From contig CAJIZU010000028.1 of the NCBI GenBank assembly GCA_905181925.1, forward strand, positions 1-48,865: a stretch of 48,865 nucleotides of DNA, given 5' to 3'. The position numbers and the translations under genes were made by a program. Origin of the DNA: a gamma proteobacterium HTCC2207. GTDB lineage: Bacteria; Pseudomonadota; Gammaproteobacteria; Pseudomonadales; Porticoccaceae. A model generated the notes under the pieces. The model was not told the origin of the DNA, made no database searches, and saw only the letters and a program-made list of their open reading frames with translations. Shown here piece by piece: positions 27,875 through 36,970 of the stretch. The stretch's first letter is position 1; the number at the start of each line of letters is the position of its first letter.

Positions 27875-29896
27875 TTAGGTTACTCGCTGACCAGGCTGAG
27901 CGCCGCTATCAGGCTCTAATAGGTAGATACCTTTTTTATCTGCTGCGGCTAGCACCATGCCTTCAGACATTCCAAAGCGCATTTTGCGTGGCGCTAAGTT
28001 GGCAACCATAACGGTGAGTCGCCCTTCTAAAGACTGCGGATCATAGGATGATTTGATGCCGGAAAAAACTTGGCGTGTCTCACCACCAATATCCAAGGTC
28101 AATTGCAGTAATTTGTCTGCGCCCTCAACATGCTCGGCCTTAACAATTAGTGCAACGCGTAAGTCTACTTTAATAAAATCATCAAAACTAATCTCATCAG
28201 CCAAGGGTTCATCGGCCAAGGGACCACTAATTATGGGTTCAATAGCTTTGGGGAGATCCTGTTTACTAGCTTCAACCATAGCATCAACTCTCTCTTTTTC
28301 AATACGCTGCATGAGTGGCGTAAATGGATTTATTTGATGCTTAACCAGAGGCTGATTAACACTTTCCCAGGTCAAACTGTCATTCAAAAAAGTCTCTCCA
28401 GCCTCTGCCATAGAGGGCAACACTGGCTTAAGGTAAGTCAGTATCACTCTGAACATGTTGATGCCTAGAGAGCAGATGTCCTGAACTTTTTGTTGTTGGT
28501 CCGGATCTTTATTGAGTTTCCAAGGTTCTTTGGCAGCGATATATTCATTAGCTAAATCAGCCAATGCCATAATTTCACGAATAGCCTTACTGAAATCGCG
28601 ATTCTCATAGTGGTTGGCAATGCTGTCTTTTGCGCCACTAACCTGATTCCATAGTGCTTGATTTTCAATAGTCGATGAAAGAATGCCATTATTACCATTA
28701 GTCAGAAACTTGGCGCAGCGGCTGGCGATGTTAACAACTTTACCCACCAAGTCACTGTTGACCTTCTGAATAAAGTCTTCCAAATTAAGATCAATGTCTT
28801 CTACCGACCCAGAAAGTTTAGAGGCGTAGTAATAGCGTAAATACTCTGGATTCAGATGATCCAAGTAACAGCGTGCATTAATAAACGTGCCTCTGGACTT
28901 GGACATCTTTTTACCATTTACGGTGACAAAACCATGCACACAAACCTTTGTGGGGGTGCGATAATTAGCACTCTTGAGCATTGCGGGCCAAAACAATGCA
29001 TGGAAGTTAACAATATCTTTACCAATGAAGTGATAGAGCTCGGTGGAACTATCTTTTTCCCAAAAATGGTCAAAATCTATGGCTTCGCGCTCGCAAAGAT
29101 TTTTAAAGCTCGCCATGTAGCCAATAGGAGCATCCAACCAAACATAAAAATACTTGCCCGGCGCATCAGGGATTTCAAACCCAAAATAAGGCGCATCACG
29201 GCTGATGTCCCACTCCTGCAGGCCACTGTCTAACCACTCACCCAGCTTATTCGCCACTTCTTTTTGGATCGCGCCACTATTGACCCATTGCTTTAGAAAG
29301 TCGGTAAATTCAGGTAATTTAAAGAAGTAATGGACAGATTCTTTTTCAATTGGGGTAGCACCAGATATAACCGACACAGGATTGATGAGATCAACGGGTG
29401 AGTAAGTTGCTCCACAGACTTCGCAATTATCACCATACTGATCATCAGTTTTACATTTTGGGCAGGTACCTTTTACGTAGCGATCGGCCAAAAATAGCTT
29501 CTTTTCTGGATCAAATGCCTGAGTAATAGAACGTTTTGCAATATGATCATTGGCTTTCAATCGATTGTAGATTAATTCTGAAAAAACTCTATTTTCTTCT
29601 GAGTGAGTAGAGTGGTAGTTATCAACGCCTATTAAAAAATCTTTAAAGTCGGCTTCGTGAATAGTGCGCATGTCGGCGATGTGCTGTTCTGCAGAGATAC
29701 CTTTTTCATCTGCCTTGAGCATTATGGCTGTGCCATGAGCATCGTCCGCAGAAACGTAGTAACATTCGTGACCGCGCATTTTTTGAAAACGAACCCACAC
29801 GTCAGTTTGGGTATACTCTAAGATATGGCCCAGGTGCAGCGCTGCATTGGCATAGGGTAGGGCGTTAGTAACCAGAATTTGACGTTTTGACGACAT
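27875..29896 (-). CDS. metG: Methionine-tRNA ligase
   Basis: The 673-residue product is methionyl-tRNA synthetase of the long form. The class I signature HLGH is at 21-24, a zinc knuckle [18 protein letters not shown] near 150, and KMSKS (in [11 protein letters not shown]) near 335. The C-terminal 110 residues form the EMAP-like tRNA-binding domain ([24 protein letters not shown]) that mediates dimerisation. It is divergent from apbC, as in Escherichia coli and Pseudomonas, and lies directly upstream of rsxA. Confidence 0.97.
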   Translation of the reverse strand: MSSKRQILVTNALPYANAALHLGHILEYTQTDVWVRFQKMRGHECYYVSADDAHGTAIMLKADEKGISAEQHIADMRTIHEADFKDFLIGVDNYHSTHSEENRVFSELIYNRLKANDHIAKRSITQAFDPEKKLFLADRYVKGTCPKCKTDDQYGDNCEVCGATYSPVDLINPVSVISGATPIEKESVHYFFKLPEFTDFLKQWVNSGAIQKEVANKLGEWLDSGLQEWDISRDAPYFGFEIPDAPGKYFYVWLDAPIGYMASFKNLCEREAIDFDHFWEKDSSTELYHFIGKDIVNFHALFWPAMLKSANYRTPTKVCVHGFVTVNGKKMSKSRGTFINARCYLDHLNPEYLRYYYASKLSGSVEDIDLNLEDFIQKVNSDLVGKVVNIASRCAKFLTNGNNGILSSTIENQALWNQVSGAKDSIANHYENRDFSKAIREIMALADLANEYIAAKEPWKLNKDPDQQQKVQDICSLGINMFRVILTYLKPVLPSMAEAGETFLNDSLTWESVNQPLVKHQINPFTPLMQRIEKERVDAMVEASKQDLPKAIEPIISGPLADEPLADEISFDDFIKVDLRVALIVKAEHVEGADKLLQLTLDIGGETRQVFSGIKSSYDPQSLEGRLTVMVANLAPRKMRFGMSEGMVLAAADKKGIYLLEPDSGAQPGQRVT

Positions 29897-29911
29897 GGTA
29901 GGGATCTTTTA

Positions 29912-29928
29912 GTCTTTATTATAAAGAC
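29912..29928 (-). promoter_or_regulatory. Perfect palindrome containing TATAAT upstream of metG
   Basis: Eight-base arms GTCTTTAT and ATAAAGAC flank a single central base, 15 bases before the metG start codon. Read on the minus strand it contains the consensus -10 hexamer TATAAT. I see no matching -35 at 16-18 bases. It could be a promoter element, an operator or a leader hairpin near the ribosome-binding site. Confidence 0.3.
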
Positions 29929-30029
29929 GCGAGTATAGCGATTTTATGGTAACTTTTCATCGGCTATTCAGTTCGCTAGCGTCAGTTTAGCGAGTTATTC
30001 AAAAACAGTAATAAGTTGGAGTATTTTTT

Positions 30030-30833
30030 GTGTTGACCCAAGTTAAAAATATTATTGCAGTTGCTTCTGGTAAGGGTGGTGTGGGTAAATCAACCACCGC
30101 GGTTAATTTAGCTCTGGCCTTACAGCAGGCTGGTCAGAAAGTAGGTCTTCTTGATGCCGATATTTATGGGCCCAGTATTGCCATGATGTTGGGTGTCGAG
30201 GAAAATACTCGGCCTCAGGCAGTCGATGAAAAATATTTCAAACCCATACAGGCGCATGGGTTGTCGACGATGTCGATGGCTTATTTAGTGACAGATAAAA
30301 CACCTATGGCATGGCGCGGACCAATGGCTGCTGGCGCATTACAGCAGTTACTGCAACAAACTGCATGGGGTGAGCTAGATGTGTTGGTTGTGGATATGCC
30401 GCCGGGTACTGGCGATATTCAGCTTACACTCGCGCAAAAGGCCGAGGTGGCTGGAGCAATTATCGTCACAACACCTCAGGATATTGCTCTGCTTGATGCG
30501 CAAAAGGGCATCGAGATGTTTTTAAAGGTGAATATTCCGGTGTTGGGTATTGTTGAGAATATGGCAGTTCATATCTGTAGCCAGTGTGGACACGGCGAAC
30601 ATATTTTCGGCGACGGCGGTGGGGCTAGAGTTGCTGATGAGTATGGCACTAAATTATTAGGTAGTCTGCCGTTAGAATTAGTCATTAGGCAGCAGGGTGA
30701 CCTTGGTATACCTGCAGTGGAGGCGCATAAAGATAGTGTGATTGCGCAGCAATATCGAGATATTGCCAACTCGGTCCTCGTTGAGTTAGCCGCTATGGAT
30801 AGCGATGAAGGGCCAGAGATTGTCTTTGAATAA
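30030..30833 (+). CDS. apbC: Iron-sulfur cluster carrier protein, Mrp/ApbC family (short form)
   Basis: The 267-residue protein is an Mrp/NBP35-type P-loop ATPase that carries Fe-S clusters to apo-proteins. The deviant Walker A motif SGKGGVGKST is at residues 14-23; ENMAVHICSQCGHGEHIFG contains the conserved CxxC thought to bind the bridging cluster. The usual N-terminal DUF59/MIP18 domain of bacterial Mrp (about 100 residues) is missing. The GTG start fits a GGAG site eight bases upstream, and stop codons and the divergent metG leave no room for it. dcd follows downstream, matching Pseudomonas-type order. Confidence 0.93.
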   Translation: MLTQVKNIIAVASGKGGVGKSTTAVNLALALQQAGQKVGLLDADIYGPSIAMMLGVEENTRPQAVDEKYFKPIQAHGLSTMSMAYLVTDKTPMAWRGPMAAGALQQLLQQTAWGELDVLVVDMPPGTGDIQLTLAQKAEVAGAIIVTTPQDIALLDAQKGIEMFLKVNIPVLGIVENMAVHICSQCGHGEHIFGDGGGARVADEYGTKLLGSLPLELVIRQQGDLGIPAVEAHKDSVIAQQYRDIANSVLVELAAMDSDEGPEIVFE

Positions 30834-30949
30834 TTGCACTTAAGTATTAAGACTGGTCTTGCTGAAAGACTGTAAATGCGTATCATACCGGCTATATTCT
30901 TAAGTCGGTGCGATCTGCACCTGATGGACCAACCGAGAGACATTAATTC

Positions 30950-31516
30950 ATGAGCATCAAATCAGATAATTGGATACGACGTATGGCTGAAAGTCAGCAA
31001 ATGATCTCACCCTTTGAGCGAGAGCAGGTACGATATTCTGGAGACGAGCGTGTGATCTCTTATGGGACATCTAGCTATGGTTATGACGTACGTTGTGCCA
31101 ATGAATTTAAAATTTTCACGAACGTCCACTCCAAAACAGTTGACCCAAAGAACTTTGATGAAGATTCTTTTGTTGATGTTTCAGGAGACTATTGCATTAT
31201 TCCACCAAATTCATTTGCGCTGGCAAGAACCATTGAATATTTCAAAATTCCACGTTCGGTGTTGACAATTTGCTTGGGTAAATCGACCTATGCCCGCTGT
31301 GGCATTATTGTCAATGTGACTCCTCTTGAGCCAGAGTGGGAAGGTCATGTCACTCTAGAATTTTCCAATACGACTAATCTTCCAGCAAAAATCTATGCTA
31401 ATGAAGGTGTTGCCCAGATGCTATTTTTTGAATCTGACGAGGTTTGCGCCACGTCTTACGCAGATCGTGGCGGAAAATATCAAGGGCAGACTGGCGTGAC
31501 GCTTCCAAAAACGTAA
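30950..31516 (+). CDS. dcd: dCTP deaminase
   Basis: This 188-residue protein is the trimeric dCTP deaminase that makes dUTP for thymidylate synthesis. It shows [13 protein letters not shown], the segment [10 protein letters not shown] with a substrate-binding serine and arginine, and the catalytic glutamate in [15 protein letters not shown]. The C-terminal [15 protein letters not shown] is the flexible lid that closes over the nucleotide. Length is standard for the gammaproteobacterial enzyme. It lies 116 bases after apbC and converges on the DUF3014 gene. Confidence 0.97.
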   Translation: MSIKSDNWIRRMAESQQMISPFEREQVRYSGDERVISYGTSSYGYDVRCANEFKIFTNVHSKTVDPKNFDEDSFVDVSGDYCIIPPNSFALARTIEYFKIPRSVLTICLGKSTYARCGIIVNVTPLEPEWEGHVTLEFSNTTNLPAKIYANEGVAQMLFFESDEVCATSYADRGGKYQGQTGVTLPKT

Positions 31517-31544
31517 TGGCGAACGTATTAGTATTTCTTTGACC

Positions 31545-32393
31545 TCAGCTGGTACCGCTGGGGTCGAGTAGGGCATTCTTGAGAAGTAGCGCTTGTTTCT
31601 GAATTCGTTTCGTGTTTTCAGGACCACTGCGAACTAACTGTTTTTGCAGTGGCGATAGAGACTCAATTTCTGGATCAGCAAATTTGTAAGCAACAGATTC
31701 GCGGGTCAACCGAATCGGTTCAACAATAATGGGTGCTGAGAGAATTTGTTCTAGGGCGGTTAAAATAATGCCATCCATTTGCCGAGGCTGATAACCAAGC
31801 TCAGAGAATGCGCGTTCTATAAGAGGTCGAGAGAAATGGAACATTTGCGCCATTAATTTCATATCAATGGAAGTCAGAACCAAAATGGATGAGTTGTAGC
31901 GTTCATAATTACCTGCGTTTAGCCAGATCCCATCTTCATCACGATGCGTGGTAAATTTCCCCTCTGGGGCACTCAATGGAAAAATCTTACTAAGGACAAC
32001 GCCTCTGGAGAGACCGTCCAGATAACTGGCTGTTCGACGCAGTAAATCGTTTGTAGCAAGCCAGGACTGCAAATTATCTTTGTTGCTCATCAGTGCCACT
32101 CGTTTGCGAACGAATGAATCACTCTCATCCAGCGACGGCAGTGCTGGCGTCTCTTCTACTACCTGATTCGCTGTAACAATGGCACTTACTGTTTCCGGTA
32201 TGGACGCCTCGGGCACGTCAGGCTCAGTGATCGCGGTGACTATATTTTGCTCAGGTATCGATAAAATTTCTTCATCGACTAAACCATCTTGCTGCGCTTG
32301 GTATAAAACTCCACCAACGATAATGATTGACGCTAATGTGCCGAGTACAAGGATAAATTTACTCGTGTTATTAGAAGTTCGAGGTGCAGTCAT
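31545..32393 (-). CDS. DUF3014 family membrane-anchored protein
   Basis: The 282-residue product has one N-terminal membrane helix (about 12-32), a low-complexity acidic linker (about 35-85), and a conserved domain beginning LPSLDESDSFVRKRV that matches DUF3014. The C-terminal part includes LPLSAPEGKF-like and ALEQILSAPIIVEPIRL stretches. The function of the family is unknown. It overlaps the upstream DUF3108 gene by four bases, the last of an apparent purM-purN-DUF3108-DUF3014 run. Confidence 0.8.
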   Translation of the reverse strand: MTAPRTSNNTSKFILVLGTLASIIIVGGVLYQAQQDGLVDEEILSIPEQNIVTAITEPDVPEASIPETVSAIVTANQVVEETPALPSLDESDSFVRKRVALMSNKDNLQSWLATNDLLRRTASYLDGLSRGVVLSKIFPLSAPEGKFTTHRDEDGIWLNAGNYERYNSSILVLTSIDMKLMAQMFHFSRPLIERAFSELGYQPRQMDGIILTALEQILSAPIIVEPIRLTRESVAYKFADPEIESLSPLQKQLVRSGPENTKRIQKQALLLKNALLDPSGTS

Positions 32394-33172
32394 GACTCAC
32401 TCGCTTGGATTATTTCCAATGGGACTATATCGCGACCCGCGATTTGTCCTTTAGTTATATTAAGTTCGTGGCTATCGCCATTTTCGAGATGAGATAATTT
32501 CACAATAAGAAATTCCCAATCATCAGCCAACCAAATGATAGTTTCGCGCTTTTTATCCTGATTGACAACTCTGCGTAGTTTTGTGGTGTTTAAAGGGCCA
32601 AGACTCGTTGTTAAAACTTCTGAAGCGATCACTTCATAGTTGTACTGTTTGCGCTTATCGCGAGACATTACTGAGTAGGAAAAAATACTTTCAGCCGCTT
32701 TTAAGTCTCGGCGTATTTGTAATTTATGAGTCATTAAATCAAGTGTGCCCTGCGTTACGGGAACCACGTTGCTAGTGTCATTTTTTGTATAAGTGAGTTG
32801 CCCAGCATTCCAATCAAATAATTGGCTTTCACGGCGAGAGACCCCCATTAATGATCTTTTGTAGTGGTAGCTCCGCGGAATTAGCTGGTCAAGGGTATTT
32901 AATTCAAATTGTGCTTTTTCGGTAATTTTACCAAAAATACTATTGGCTTCAGATGTTTCACTATAGGTGTCAGCGTCCAGTTGCTTTAACTGATATTTGG
33001 CTGTGATAGCTATACCGTTGTAATTCGCGCTGTAACTCGCGGCATAGCCGACTAGCTCCGAACTATGTGCCGGCACTAAAAAAGTGGTGGCGATGACACC
33101 CGAAAAGACACGGACATACCTTAATAATGTCAGTAAAAAAACTGGATTGGCGATGTCTGTAAAGCGGGACAT
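32390..33172 (-). CDS. DUF3108 family exported protein
   Basis: The product of 260 residues has an N-terminal signal-like hydrophobic stretch (about 12-35, ending near VPAHSS) and a beta-rich domain matching DUF3108, with YSANYNGIAITAKYQL and RETIIWLADDWEFLIVKL. The start is placed at ATG 33172 rather than the track's 33211, because GAGGAG lies five bases before the former. DUF3108 proteins are presumed periplasmic or outer-membrane associated and have no assigned role. The gene follows purN after 57 bases, a linkage also seen in Pseudomonas. Confidence 0.85.
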   Translation of the reverse strand: MSRFTDIANPVFLLTLLRYVRVFSGVIATTFLVPAHSSELVGYAASYSANYNGIAITAKYQLKQLDADTYSETSEANSIFGKITEKAQFELNTLDQLIPRSYHYKRSLMGVSRRESQLFDWNAGQLTYTKNDTSNVVPVTQGTLDLMTHKLQIRRDLKAAESIFSYSVMSRDKRKQYNYEVIASEVLTTSLGPLNTTKLRRVVNQDKKRETIIWLADDWEFLIVKLSHLENGDSHELNITKGQIAGRDIVPLEIIQASES

Positions 33173-33229
33173 TTTTCTCCTCAACGCACAAAAACTCAAA
33201 TCATTAACCACTTAGAGTCTTATTAATAG

Positions 33230-33904
33230 CTAATGTTCACTCTCACTAGAAAATAGTAACCCACTTTCACCAACGGCTGCACCATCATGGAAAACCTTAC
33301 CCTGATCCATCACCACTCGACCCTGACAATACCATTGTGCAACCACTGGGTAGATTTCATGCTCTACGATCAACACGCGTGCAGCGAGATCAACAGCAGT
33401 GTCCTTGGGTAAAATAGGTACCGCTGCTTGCAATATGGCGGGCCCGCCATCTAACTCAGAGGTAACAAAATGTACAGTGGCACCTGCGGTTGAATCGCCC
33501 GCCTCAATAGCTCTTTGGTGCGTGTTTAGCCCTGGATATGCCGGCAGTAAAGATGGATGGATATTGATGAGTTTGCCGATGAACTGATTAACAAAACCGT
33601 CAGTGAGTATGCGCATAAAACCTGCTAAAACAACTAAGTCCGGCGTAAAACTAGTGATTACTTCGGCCAGATGCTGATCAAACTCTTCTCTTGATTGAAA
33701 GGCGCGATGGTCGATCACTATGTTAGGAATATCCGCCGCGGAAGCTCGATCAAGACCTTTAACGCCTGGCCTGTTACTAATAACGGCCATAATTTTACCA
33801 TCGACAATTCCGGTACTGCAGGCGTCAATAAATGACTGCAAATTTGAACCGCTACCCGAAATAAGTATTACGATTTTACTCAGTGGCTGATCGCCAACGG
33901 TCAT
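33230..33904 (-). CDS. purN: Phosphoribosylglycinamide formyltransferase
   Basis: This 224-residue enzyme transfers a formyl group from 10-formyl-tetrahydrofolate to GAR in purine synthesis. Substrate loop [10 protein letters not shown] is near the N-terminus, the catalytic asparagine and histidine lie in [14 protein letters not shown], and the catalytic aspartate in [11 protein letters not shown]. It overlaps purM by four bases, the normal coupling of these two steps. Length is slightly above the usual 212 because of a C-terminal serine-rich tail. Confidence 0.97.
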   Translation of the reverse strand: MTVGDQPLSKIVILISGSGSNLQSFIDACSTGIVDGKIMAVISNRPGVKGLDRASAADIPNIVIDHRAFQSREEFDQHLAEVITSFTPDLVVLAGFMRILTDGFVNQFIGKLINIHPSLLPAYPGLNTHQRAIEAGDSTAGATVHFVTSELDGGPAILQAAVPILPKDTAVDLAARVLIVEHEIYPVVAQWYCQGRVVMDQGKVFHDGAAVGESGLLFSSESEH

Positions 33905-34956
33905 TGGCGGAGTCCAAGTAATTCAACCTGCTCATCGCCCGGCAACATTGGCTGAATGTCACCTAAAACAAACGCTATCTCTCCATTATCAGCGAGCTTT
34001 ACAAGAGCGGAATCTACTGAAGACGCAGGTACACAGATGACCATGCCAACGCCGCAATTTAGCGTACGGTGCATTTCATGTTCATCGATATTACCGCCTT
34101 TCTGTAACCAGTCGAAAATCGCAGGACGTTGCCATGCGTCGAGATTAATCATCGCCTTGGCATTGTCTGGTAAAACACGAGGAATATTCTCCAATAGACC
34201 ACCGCCAGTAATGTGAGCTAGAGCATGCACTGGAGATTCTGAGATTAGTTTGAGTAAAGATTTGACATAAATTTTGGTCGGCGCCATGAGTAAATCAATT
34301 AGAGGCTGACCCTCCAATTCTGTGGTAGCAGGATTGGTGCCTGTGACTTCGAGAACTTTTCGGATAAGAGAATAACCGTTCGAGTGGGGTCCACTTGATG
34401 CTAGCCCAATCAAAACATCCCCAGTGGCGACTTTACTGCCATCAATGATTGCAGATTTCTCAGCAATTCCAACGCAAAAGCCAGCCAAATCATAGTCTTG
34501 ATCTTCATACATTCCAGGCATTTCTGCGGTTTCCCCACCAATTAATGAGCAACCAGATAGTTCGCAACCGTCGGCAATACCATTTACAACTGCAGCAGCG
34601 GTATCTATATCAAGTTTTCCAGTCGCGTAATAATCAAGAAAGAATAATGGTTCGGCGCCGCATACGATAAGATCGTTGACACACATGGCAACTAGATCAA
34701 TGCCAACAGTATCGTGTCTTCCATAATCCAGAGCCAATCTTAGCTTGGTACCGACCCCGTCGGTACCTGATACCAACACGGGTTGTTTGTAGCCAGCGGG
34801 TAGTTCAAATAATGCTCCAAACCCGCCTAGTCCGGCCATTACCTCAGAGCGGCGCGTGCGTTTTGCAGCACCTTTTATTTTTTCGATTAAAGCATTGCCA
34901 GCATCAATATCAACACCCGCATCTTTATAGCTCAATGATGGTTTATTTTCGGCCAT
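33901..34956 (-). CDS. purM: Phosphoribosylformylglycinamidine cyclo-ligase
   Basis: The 351-residue product is AIR synthetase, which closes the imidazole ring from FGAM using ATP. Family segments are [12 protein letters not shown] at the start, [25 protein letters not shown] and [13 protein letters not shown]. It is the first gene of the purM-purN operon and is divergent from the DUF2066 gene with about 150 bases between. I could not recognise a PurR operator there. Confidence 0.97.
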   Translation of the reverse strand: MAENKPSLSYKDAGVDIDAGNALIEKIKGAAKRTRRSEVMAGLGGFGALFELPAGYKQPVLVSGTDGVGTKLRLALDYGRHDTVGIDLVAMCVNDLIVCGAEPLFFLDYYATGKLDIDTAAAVVNGIADGCELSGCSLIGGETAEMPGMYEDQDYDLAGFCVGIAEKSAIIDGSKVATGDVLIGLASSGPHSNGYSLIRKVLEVTGTNPATTELEGQPLIDLLMAPTKIYVKSLLKLISESPVHALAHITGGGLLENIPRVLPDNAKAMINLDAWQRPAIFDWLQKGGNIDEHEMHRTLNCGVGMVICVPASSVDSALVKLADNGEIAFVLGDIQPMLPGDEQVELLGLRQ

Positions 34957-35110
34957 GGGGAAACGTCCTATTTGAAAGTCGACATTTTAGCGCGGCTATC
35001 ATAGAGGCGCTATTTTTTAATTGATGTTATTTTAAAATAACGATATTTTTATCAATAAGGCTAATCTTGATAAACCGCTGTTACAATACAAAAATCCAGT
35101 TGGAGTAGTG

Positions 35111-36211
35111 ATGTTAAGAAAAGTATTAGTCATATTATTGTTCATGAGCAGTCCTTTCAGTAATGCTGAAGAGGTTGAGAATCTCTACGTTAGCTTAGTA
35201 CCTGTTGCGGATCAAAGCGCGGAGTCGAAGGAGCGTGGTATCAGTGATGCGTTAAAGAATGTTTTAGTTAAATTGACCGGCAACGGTGACGTTTTGCAAT
35301 TAAGTCGTTTGGCCACGATTTTTGATAATGCCAGTGCCTATATAGATGCCTTAAGTTTTCAAGATTTACCAATAACCAATAATCTGACCTCTCAAGACTC
35401 AGCCGCTCAAAAGGTCGGGTTGCGAGTATCATTCTCACGTTCGGCCATTGATGAGCTCATTCGTAACAACCAGCTGCCGGTACTGCCGTCGAATAGGCCA
35501 AAATTGTTAGTCTGGATTGTCTTAGATGATGTAACAACTGGCCGAGAGTTTTTGGGGCAGGATGCCTCCAGTTTGGACGCTGACAATAACCTAGGAGTAG
35601 AAGTTCTAGCCGAATTGTCAAATATTATGACAGAGCGAGGGATCCCTTACATGCTTCCCACCTTTGATTTGGAAGATCAGCTGGCTCTACCTATTGATTC
35701 GGCTTGGAATCTGAGGGCAGACGAAATCCAATCGGCATCGCAAAGATATAGTGCAGACGGCTGGGTTGCATTACGTTTTTATCGAACCTCAATCGGTGAG
35801 GTCCGTGGTGCTTGGGTTTATCAAGCTGCCGGCCAACGTCAGATAGGTGATTTCAATACCGAAAATGACGAGCTTTTCGTCACCTCTGTTGTCAATAATA
35901 TTTTAAACAGTTTGACTCGCTCTTTTAGTTACATTCCTAGGGGAGATACTAATTCGCTACTTGTCGAAATTGCTGGAATAAACTCCTACAGTGACTATCA
36001 GCGTGTTAACGAGCAGTTTAAGAAACTCGAGATAGTGAGTTCATTTGACTTATTTTCAACCAAAGAAAGTCAAATTACTTTTTCAGTGGCTGCCGAGGGC
36101 GGGGCGGCACTGCTACATAAGGCTTTGGTGCGCAGCGGTTATTTTCGCAGCCGCGGGGATGATTTACCGAAAGATAGCCAATATCTTATTTTTGACTGGA
36201 TGGCAAAATGA
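35111..36211 (+). CDS. DUF2066 family periplasmic protein
   Basis: The 366-residue product has a cleavable signal peptide (cut near SNAEEV) and matches DUF2066, with LYVSLVPVADQSAESKERG and the segment RPKLLVWIVLDD near residue 130. The family is found beside hda and purM in Pseudomonas-like genomes and has no known function. I start at ATG 35111 because the GGAG site is five bases upstream, whereas the track's GTG at 35108 would be only two bases away. Its stop overlaps the hda start (ATGA), so the two are coupled. Confidence 0.87.
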   Translation: MLRKVLVILLFMSSPFSNAEEVENLYVSLVPVADQSAESKERGISDALKNVLVKLTGNGDVLQLSRLATIFDNASAYIDALSFQDLPITNNLTSQDSAAQKVGLRVSFSRSAIDELIRNNQLPVLPSNRPKLLVWIVLDDVTTGREFLGQDASSLDADNNLGVEVLAELSNIMTERGIPYMLPTFDLEDQLALPIDSAWNLRADEIQSASQRYSADGWVALRFYRTSIGEVRGAWVYQAAGQRQIGDFNTENDELFVTSVVNNILNSLTRSFSYIPRGDTNSLLVEIAGINSYSDYQRVNEQFKKLEIVSSFDLFSTKESQITFSVAAEGGAALLHKALVRSGYFRSRGDDLPKDSQYLIFDWMAK

Positions 36212-36909
36212 AACCTACTGAACAACTGAGCCTGGCCATCGCACTAGATGACCAAGCCACCTTTGACAACTACTATGCACCTAACGGCACTCCTCAGCAT
36301 ATGGCGACTTTCTTGCTTAAAGACGAGGGCCGTAAATTTGCGTATCTGTCCGGTGGGAGCGGTACCGGATTATCCCATCTTCTCCAAGCTATTTGTCAGA
36401 CCACTGTACTGGGAAAAAATGTAGGTACTGTGTATTTACCACTAAAAGATTTACACAGCTACCCGCCAAATCAAGTGTTGGAGGGCCTAGAGAAAGCACC
36501 TCTAGTGTGTATTGATGATTTGCAATTGGTGGCTAGCATCCAAGACTGGCAAATACCGTTGTTCAATTTATTTAATAATTGTCGCGACTCGGGCACACGC
36601 TTGGTGATTGCAGGGCATCAACCAGTGGATCAACTAGATATTCCGCTTGCCGACTTATTGTCTCGACTGAAATCGGGTGTCTCGTTGCATTTGCCTCACT
36701 TTAGTGACGCTGACCAACGACGGCTGCTTCAGTATCGATCTAGTCGACGTGGTTTATATCTGTCTGATGATGTTGCTCTTTTTCTACTCCATCGATTGCC
36801 TAGAGATACCCATACATTGATGGAGGCATTGGAACAGCTAGACAAGGCTTCGCTCCGCGAACAGCGCCGGTTAACTATGCCGTTTGTGAAGGAAAAATTG
36901 GACCTTTAG
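36208..36909 (+). CDS. hda: DnaA regulatory inactivator Hda
   Basis: The 233-residue product is Hda, the AAA+ protein that, with the DNA-loaded sliding clamp, stimulates ATP hydrolysis by DnaA and so prevents re-initiation. The N-terminal clamp-binding motif reads QLSLAI where the usual form is QLSLPL. The nucleotide loop is GGSGTGLSHLL, with the degenerate Walker A typical of Hda, followed by VCIDDLQLV. The C-terminal signature RLTMPFVKEKLDL is intact. DiaA, a positive regulator of initiation, is encoded elsewhere in the window. Confidence 0.94.
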   Translation: MKPTEQLSLAIALDDQATFDNYYAPNGTPQHMATFLLKDEGRKFAYLSGGSGTGLSHLLQAICQTTVLGKNVGTVYLPLKDLHSYPPNQVLEGLEKAPLVCIDDLQLVASIQDWQIPLFNLFNNCRDSGTRLVIAGHQPVDQLDIPLADLLSRLKSGVSLHLPHFSDADQRRLLQYRSSRRGLYLSDDVALFLLHRLPRDTHTLMEALEQLDKASLREQRRLTMPFVKEKLDL

Positions 36910-36911
36910 CG

Positions 36912-36934
36912 ACAAAGTGAGGGCGAGACTTTGT
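36912..36934. terminator. Inverted repeat after hda
   Basis: ACAAAGT and ACTTTGT are perfect seven-base arms around a nine-base loop, just after the hda stop and before the convergent HD-GYP gene. No T-run follows on either strand, so function as a terminator is uncertain. Confidence 0.3.
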
Positions 36935-36970
36935 AATATAAAAGGTGCTGTTAAGTGGGATTTTTGACTC

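Noticed and set aside
34957-35110. PurR operator in the purM upstream region
   Set aside because: No sequence close to the known PurR palindrome is seen; regulation of purMN here is left open.
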